A stretch of DNA of 9,671 bases from an uncultured Muribaculaceae bacterium (GTDB lineage Bacteria > Bacteroidota > Bacteroidia > Bacteroidales > Muribaculaceae). This document shows positions 6,694 through 9,671 of the stretch, piece after piece; position 1 is the first letter of the stretch; each line of letters starts with the position of its first letter. The position numbers and the translations under genes are program-made. Below the pieces are notes generated by a model. The model had not been told where the DNA came from. It was given only the letters and a program-made list of their open reading frames with translations, and did no database searches. Location of the stretch: positions 1 through 9,671 of the forward strand of contig CAMWGM010000042.1 in NCBI GenBank assembly GCA_947173755.1, written 5' to 3'.

Positions 6694-8043
6694 TTATTTC
6701 TTGGGAGCGGCTGCCGCTGCACGGGCACGCATGGCGGCCATGACTTTTGCTTTACCGATACGGATGTAATCGACTACGGGACGATTAGCCGGGCATGCGT
6801 AGGAGCAGGATCCACATTCGATACAGTTGGCGATTTTCTGATTTTCGGCCTCATCATAATCTTTCAGGCGGGAAAGGGTGGAGAGCAGGAATGGCTCAAG
6901 ACCCATCGGGCATGCATCCTGACATTTGCCGCAACGGATACAAGGCTCCACTTCACCACGGTGTGCATAGACCGGATCGAGAAGAATGCCCGAATTGCCT
7001 TTGATCATAGGTGTGGCAAGTGTCGATGCAGTGCGACCCATCATCGGGCCACCAAGGATGATCTTCTCATACTCGGTTCCTTCGGGAATGAGAGTGTCGA
7101 GCATTGTGCCGAGCGCAACGCGAAGGTTGCGGCCTTCCTTACCATCGTGGAGAGTGAGGACTCGATCAAGAATAGGTTCGCCGAGATAGACAGCGCGATA
7201 GACCGCATAAGCTGTAGCCACATTCTGTACAATCGCCCCTGTAGCGATCGGGAGAGCGCCCGAGGGAACTTCCTTGCCGATGACAGCCTCGATCAACTGC
7301 TTCTCACCACCCTGAGGATATTTCACCTTCATGGGCATCACTTCGATGCCGGCCACTTTGGCAACCACTTTCGACATTGCCTCGATAGCCTCAGGCTTGT
7401 TGTTCTCGATGGCGATGATACCGTGATTAACACCGGCGGCACGCATGAGAAGCTGGACGCCCTTGACTATTTCAGCCGGATGTTCGCGCATAAGCATGTC
7501 ATCGCACGAGAGACACGGCTCGCACTCGACAGCGTTGATGATCACGACATCGGCCTTCATGCCGGGAGGAGGTGAGAGTTTGACATGGGTGGGGAATGTC
7601 GCGCCGCCGAGACCGACGATGCCGGCATCCTGAATAAGCGAAATGATCTGCTTGGGTTCGAGAATGGAGACTTCGACATCCGAGCGGATAGGTTTCTGAT
7701 TGGCGATTGTCTCGGCGTCAGCCTGACGGTCGGCCTCATCACTCTTGATGAAGATGGCGGTGACAGGCATACCCTGAGGAGTGCGGCAGGTGTCAATTTT
7801 TGTCACCGTGCCTGAAATTGGAGTGTGGATATGGGCGGAGACAAAACCGCCTGCTTCAGCAACCCGGTCGCCGCGTTTCACCTTATCGCCCTTCTGGACT
7901 ATAGGTTTGGCGGGAGCGCCGATATGCTGGGCTACCGGGAGTACCACTTCCTGAGGCAACGGCACATTCTCGATAGGTTTGCCCGCTGCTATCTTATTCT
8001 CGGCGGGGTGAACACCGCCAATCTTGAACGTATGGAGTTTCAT
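6694..8043 (-). CDS. rnfC: Rnf electron transport complex subunit C (RnfC/RsxC)
   Basis: 449 residues, full length for the shorter form of RnfC. The N-terminus (MKLHTFKIGGVHPAENK) is family-like and is followed by a biotinyl/lipoyl-like fold (about 30-100, KGDKVKRGDRVAEAGG, HTPISGTV). Next comes a Complex I 51-kDa-like flavin and NADH domain with GLGGATFPTHVKL (144-156), NAVECEPCLSCDD (170-182), a SLBB-like region and GGPMMG (331-336). Two [4Fe-4S] motifs follow: C368-x2-C371-x2-C374-x3-CP and C407-x2-C410-x2-C413-x3-CP. RnfC is the peripheral, NADH-binding subunit of the membrane Rnf complex, which couples electron flow between reduced ferredoxin and NAD+ to Na+ or H+ transport. The C-terminal tail is Ala- and Lys-rich (AAAAAPKK). 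It follows rnfB by 27 bases. A strong terminator, not rnfD, lies immediately downstream, which is unusual. Confidence 0.97.
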   Translation of the reverse strand: MKLHTFKIGGVHPAENKIAAGKPIENVPLPQEVVLPVAQHIGAPAKPIVQKGDKVKRGDRVAEAGGFVSAHIHTPISGTVTKIDTCRTPQGMPVTAIFIKSDEADRQADAETIANQKPIRSDVEVSILEPKQIISLIQDAGIVGLGGATFPTHVKLSPPPGMKADVVIINAVECEPCLSCDDMLMREHPAEIVKGVQLLMRAAGVNHGIIAIENNKPEAIEAMSKVVAKVAGIEVMPMKVKYPQGGEKQLIEAVIGKEVPSGALPIATGAIVQNVATAYAVYRAVYLGEPILDRVLTLHDGKEGRNLRVALGTMLDTLIPEGTEYEKIILGGPMMGRTASTLATPMIKGNSGILLDPVYAHRGEVEPCIRCGKCQDACPMGLEPFLLSTLSRLKDYDEAENQKIANCIECGSCSYACPANRPVVDYIRIGKAKVMAAMRARAAAAAPKK

Positions 8044-8070
8044 AAGGTTGAGATACTTGAGGGGAGGAGT

Positions 8071-8952
8071 TTAGGCTTCAGTGGTGGCTGCCGGTGCGGG
8101 AGCCGGAGCGGCTGCGGGAGCCGGAGCGACTTTCTTGACGGGGAAGTTGACCGCGTGGATGGCATGTGTCGGGCAGACCTCAACACATTTCTTACAGAGT
8201 TTGCACTTCTCGGGATCGATGTAGGAGAGGAACGACTGAATGGTGATAGCGTCGTGGGTACAGACTTTCTCGCATTTCGAGCAACCGATACATGCAACCT
8301 TGCAAGCCTTCATGGCCAGAGCACCTTTCTCCTTGTTGGAGCAGGCGACATATACTCTCATGCCGCGAGGGCCTTTGGGTCGGAGTTCGATGATCATGCG
8401 CGGACATGCCTTGACGCATGCGCCGCAACCGACACACTTGTCTTCGATCACTTCGGGAAGTCCTGTCTCGCGATTCATGCGCATCGCACCGTAAGGACAA
8501 GCCTCGACGCAGTCTCCACAACCGAGACATCCGTTGGGACATGCACTTTCGCCGGAGCCGAGTTGGGCGAGCACGGCACATGTAGGAGCTCCTTCGAAAC
8601 GAGCCAAGGGTGGGCGAAGGTCGCATGTACCGTTACATTTTATGACAGCGATTTTGGGTTTGGTCTCGGCGGCTGCAAGACCGACAATCTCGCCGATCTG
8701 CTTCATGATGACAGCACCGGATGCGGGGCACGAAAGGCCATCGAGTGATGGAGAAGTGACGCATGCCACCGCGAAGTCGCGACAACCGCTACGGCCGCAG
8801 CCGCCGCAGTTGGCACCGGGAAGGAGTGCCTCCACCTGATCAATTCGGGGATCTTCTTTTACTTGGAAGCGTTGTGCCACGACGTAGAGCAGAAGGGCTC
8901 CGATGATGCCGATGGCGCCAAGCACAATGATTGATGAAACGATTACACTCAT
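8071..8952 (-). CDS. rnfB: Rnf electron transport complex subunit B (RnfB/RsxB), multi-cluster ferredoxin
   Basis: 293 residues, longer than the roughly 190 of E. coli. One N-terminal membrane helix (about 5-26) anchors it. A 4Fe-4S domain follows with C49-x2-C52-x4-C57-x17-C75 (LLPGANCGGCGRSGC). Four ferredoxin-type motifs of CxxCxxCxxxC form come next: C142/145/148/152, C173/176/179/183, C221/224/227/231 (last followed by T rather than P) and C250/253/256/260. RnfB receives electrons from soluble ferredoxin at the cytoplasmic face and passes them within the Rnf complex. The last 18 or so residues are a low-complexity Ala-Pro tail (VAPAPAAAPAPAPAATTEA). The start at 8952 places the helix at the very N-terminus as expected. 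The gene is 64 bases after rseC and 27 bases before rnfC, so all three are probably one operon. Confidence 0.97.
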   Translation of the reverse strand: MSVIVSSIIVLGAIGIIGALLLYVVAQRFQVKEDPRIDQVEALLPGANCGGCGRSGCRDFAVACVTSPSLDGLSCPASGAVIMKQIGEIVGLAAAETKPKIAVIKCNGTCDLRPPLARFEGAPTCAVLAQLGSGESACPNGCLGCGDCVEACPYGAMRMNRETGLPEVIEDKCVGCGACVKACPRMIIELRPKGPRGMRVYVACSNKEKGALAMKACKVACIGCSKCEKVCTHDAITIQSFLSYIDPEKCKLCKKCVEVCPTHAIHAVNFPVKKVAPAPAAAPAPAPAATTEA

Positions 8953-8992
8953 GGTATGTGTATGAAATGAATGGTATTTAGACTAACAGTTT

Positions 8993-9005
8993 CGCCCGAG
9001 GGGCG
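8993..9005 (-). other. Small hairpin in the rseC-rnfB gap
   Basis: CGCCC (8993-8997) and GGGCG (9001-9005) form a 5-bp all-GC stem with a 3-base loop. On the minus strand it begins 11 bases after the rseC stop. There is no T tract, so it is not an intrinsic terminator; it could affect processing or stability, or be chance. Confidence 0.35.
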
Positions 9006-9016
9006 TGGATGGTAAG

Positions 9017-9454
9017 TCAGATTTGTCTGACGCGCCACACCATGTTTGATCCTAATTGACGACGGAAAAGGTAGAGCCCGAGATCATAGACTCCGAGCAC
9101 CACAAACCCAGCCACAATAGACCAACCTCCACTCTGCTCCCAACCGAGACGGATGCCCAGAACGGTACCGATGAAAAGGATGGAAGGAAGGATAAGTGCC
9201 CACCAGGCTGCGGAAAGAGTAGAACCGGACGATGCAGTCAGTTCGACGGTCTGACCGGGACTGAATCGAGAAGCATCGGGAGAACTGACTGTGATCAGTT
9301 CGCCGGTCTGACCTTCACTCTCGCCTCCGGTTTTATTGCAAAGCATAGCAACAGCGCAACCGTCACAACTACATTCACCATCGGTCAGGATAGTGATGTT
9401 GTCGCCGGACACACTCTTGACAATACCTTTGTGGGTTACACCTTTATCGTTCAT
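9017..9454 (-). CDS. rseC: RseC/MucC-family (SoxR-reducing system) membrane protein
   Basis: 145 residues. The N-terminal part (about 7-75) is a small beta-rich domain with four cysteines in C28-x-C30-x2-C33-x5-C39, matching the Cys-rich region of RseC-type proteins and able in principle to bind a metal or Fe-S cluster. Two membrane helices follow (about 80-103 and 109-130), then a short basic tail. In gamma-proteobacteria RseC links to the sigma-E response and, with the Rnf-like Rsx proteins, to keeping SoxR reduced. In Bacteroidetes it is usually the first gene of the rnf operon, as here, and a role in assembly or maturation of Rnf is a plausible inference. The ATG at 9454 follows a good promoter candidate by about 18 bases. 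Confidence 0.9.
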   Translation of the reverse strand: MNDKGVTHKGIVKSVSGDNITILTDGECSCDGCAVAMLCNKTGGESEGQTGELITVSSPDASRFSPGQTVELTASSGSTLSAAWWALILPSILFIGTVLGIRLGWEQSGGWSIVAGFVVLGVYDLGLYLFRRQLGSNMVWRVRQI

Positions 9455-9472
9455 GGTTTGGCTAAGTGACTA

Positions 9473-9504
9473 CAAAGTTACTTAAATTTTTCGATTAACG
9501 GAAA
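9473..9504 (-). promoter_or_regulatory. Candidate promoter of the rseC-rnfB-rnfC operon
   Basis: On the minus strand, TAACTTTG (9480 down to 9473) matches the Bacteroidetes -7 consensus TAnnTTTG perfectly. TTTC (9504-9501) matches TTTG at three of four positions, with a 20-base spacer (9481-9500). Transcription would start near 9466, giving a very short leader of about 12 bases before the rseC ATG. The surrounding 9478-9525 is strongly AT-rich, as expected for a promoter region. Confidence 0.65.
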
Positions 9505-9532
9505 ATTTTTAGTTAAAATTATTCGGTGCGGT

Positions 9533-9671
9533 TCAGCGGGCGAGATGAGCCGGTCGAACGATGAAAGGTGCAGGTGCGATGAGACGGAAACGTGTGTCTG
9601 TCGCAATCCTGTCAAATGCCGCGGCGGCAGAATCGGGCACCGAGGAAGTGGACGTGCAGACATAGTAGAGC
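9533..9671 (-). CDS. Possible C-terminal end of an upstream gene, truncated by the window edge
   Basis: An open frame enters from the right edge on the minus strand and ends at TGA (9535-9533) after 45 visible codons. The visible end reads ...AAAFDRIATDTRFRLIAPAP... and looks like ordinary folded protein. The sequence turns AT-rich immediately after this stop, where the operon promoter is found, which supports a real gene end. Overlapping frames there give Arg-, Pro- or Cys-rich peptides that look artificial. No family was recognised and the piece is short, so the call is tentative. Confidence 0.5.
   Translation of the reverse strand, partial: LYYVCTSTSSVPDSAAAAFDRIATDTRFRLIAPAPFIVRPAHLAR

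Noticed and set aside
6961..7575. 204-codon plus-strand open frame opposite rnfC
   Set aside because: Lies wholly within rnfC on the opposite strand, has no recognisable domain and no own promoter or start signal.
7825..8748. 307-codon plus-strand open frame opposite rnfB and rnfC
   Set aside because: It is antisense to two genes with unmistakable Fe-S motifs and full-length family matches. Its composition is what codon bias on the other strand produces, and no domain is visible.
9478..9663. 61-codon minus-strand frame at the right edge
   Set aside because: Rich in Arg, Pro and Ser and ending in the AT-rich promoter region; the alternative frame ending at 9533 is more protein-like.
1..9671. 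Search for a defence system, mobile element or CRISPR array
   Set aside because: No transposase, integrase, regularly spaced repeats, nuclease-helicase set or toxin-antitoxin pair is visible; the genes are mostly recognisable core and envelope families.

Overview
The window looks like an ordinary chromosomal stretch of a Bacteroidota bacterium, most likely order Bacteroidales and possibly Muribaculaceae-like. The evidence is protein content (DUF1599-type protein, DoxX/MauE-type membrane protein with an extracytoplasmic domain, rseC-rnfB gene order), the absence of clear Shine-Dalgarno sites, and promoter candidates that fit the Bacteroidetes -33 TTTG / -7 TAnnTTTG pattern better than the E. 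coli one. Base composition is close to balanced. No tRNA, rRNA, CRISPR array, insertion sequence or phage gene was seen.

Left part, plus strand (1-3226): the C-terminal part of a metallo-beta-lactamase-fold hydrolase of the YycJ/WalJ type enters from the left edge. A large MscS-family mechanosensitive channel with a long extracytoplasmic coiled-coil head follows, then a small secreted conserved protein of unknown function. Spacing is short and a possible terminator overlaps the last stop codon.

Middle, plus strand (3227-6589): an exported TPR protein appears to be its own transcription unit, with a promoter candidate upstream and a hairpin terminator downstream. Next comes a tight two-gene pair, a DUF1599 protein built from two copies of one domain and a DoxX/MauE-like membrane protein with a degenerate thioredoxin-like C-terminus.

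Right part, minus strand (9454 down to 6694): rseC-rnfB-rnfC, the start of an Rnf (ion-pumping ferredoxin:NAD+ oxidoreductase) operon. It converges on the DoxX gene, and a perfect 21-bp inverted repeat separates the two as a shared bidirectional terminator. The integral-membrane subunits rnfD, rnfG, rnfE and rnfA, normally cotranscribed after rnfC, are absent here. At the right edge a short reading frame on the minus strand probably is the C-terminus of another gene.

The most interesting point is the truncated gene order of the Rnf locus. Most other genes are recognisable housekeeping or envelope families, and I found no convincing undescribed multi-gene system.
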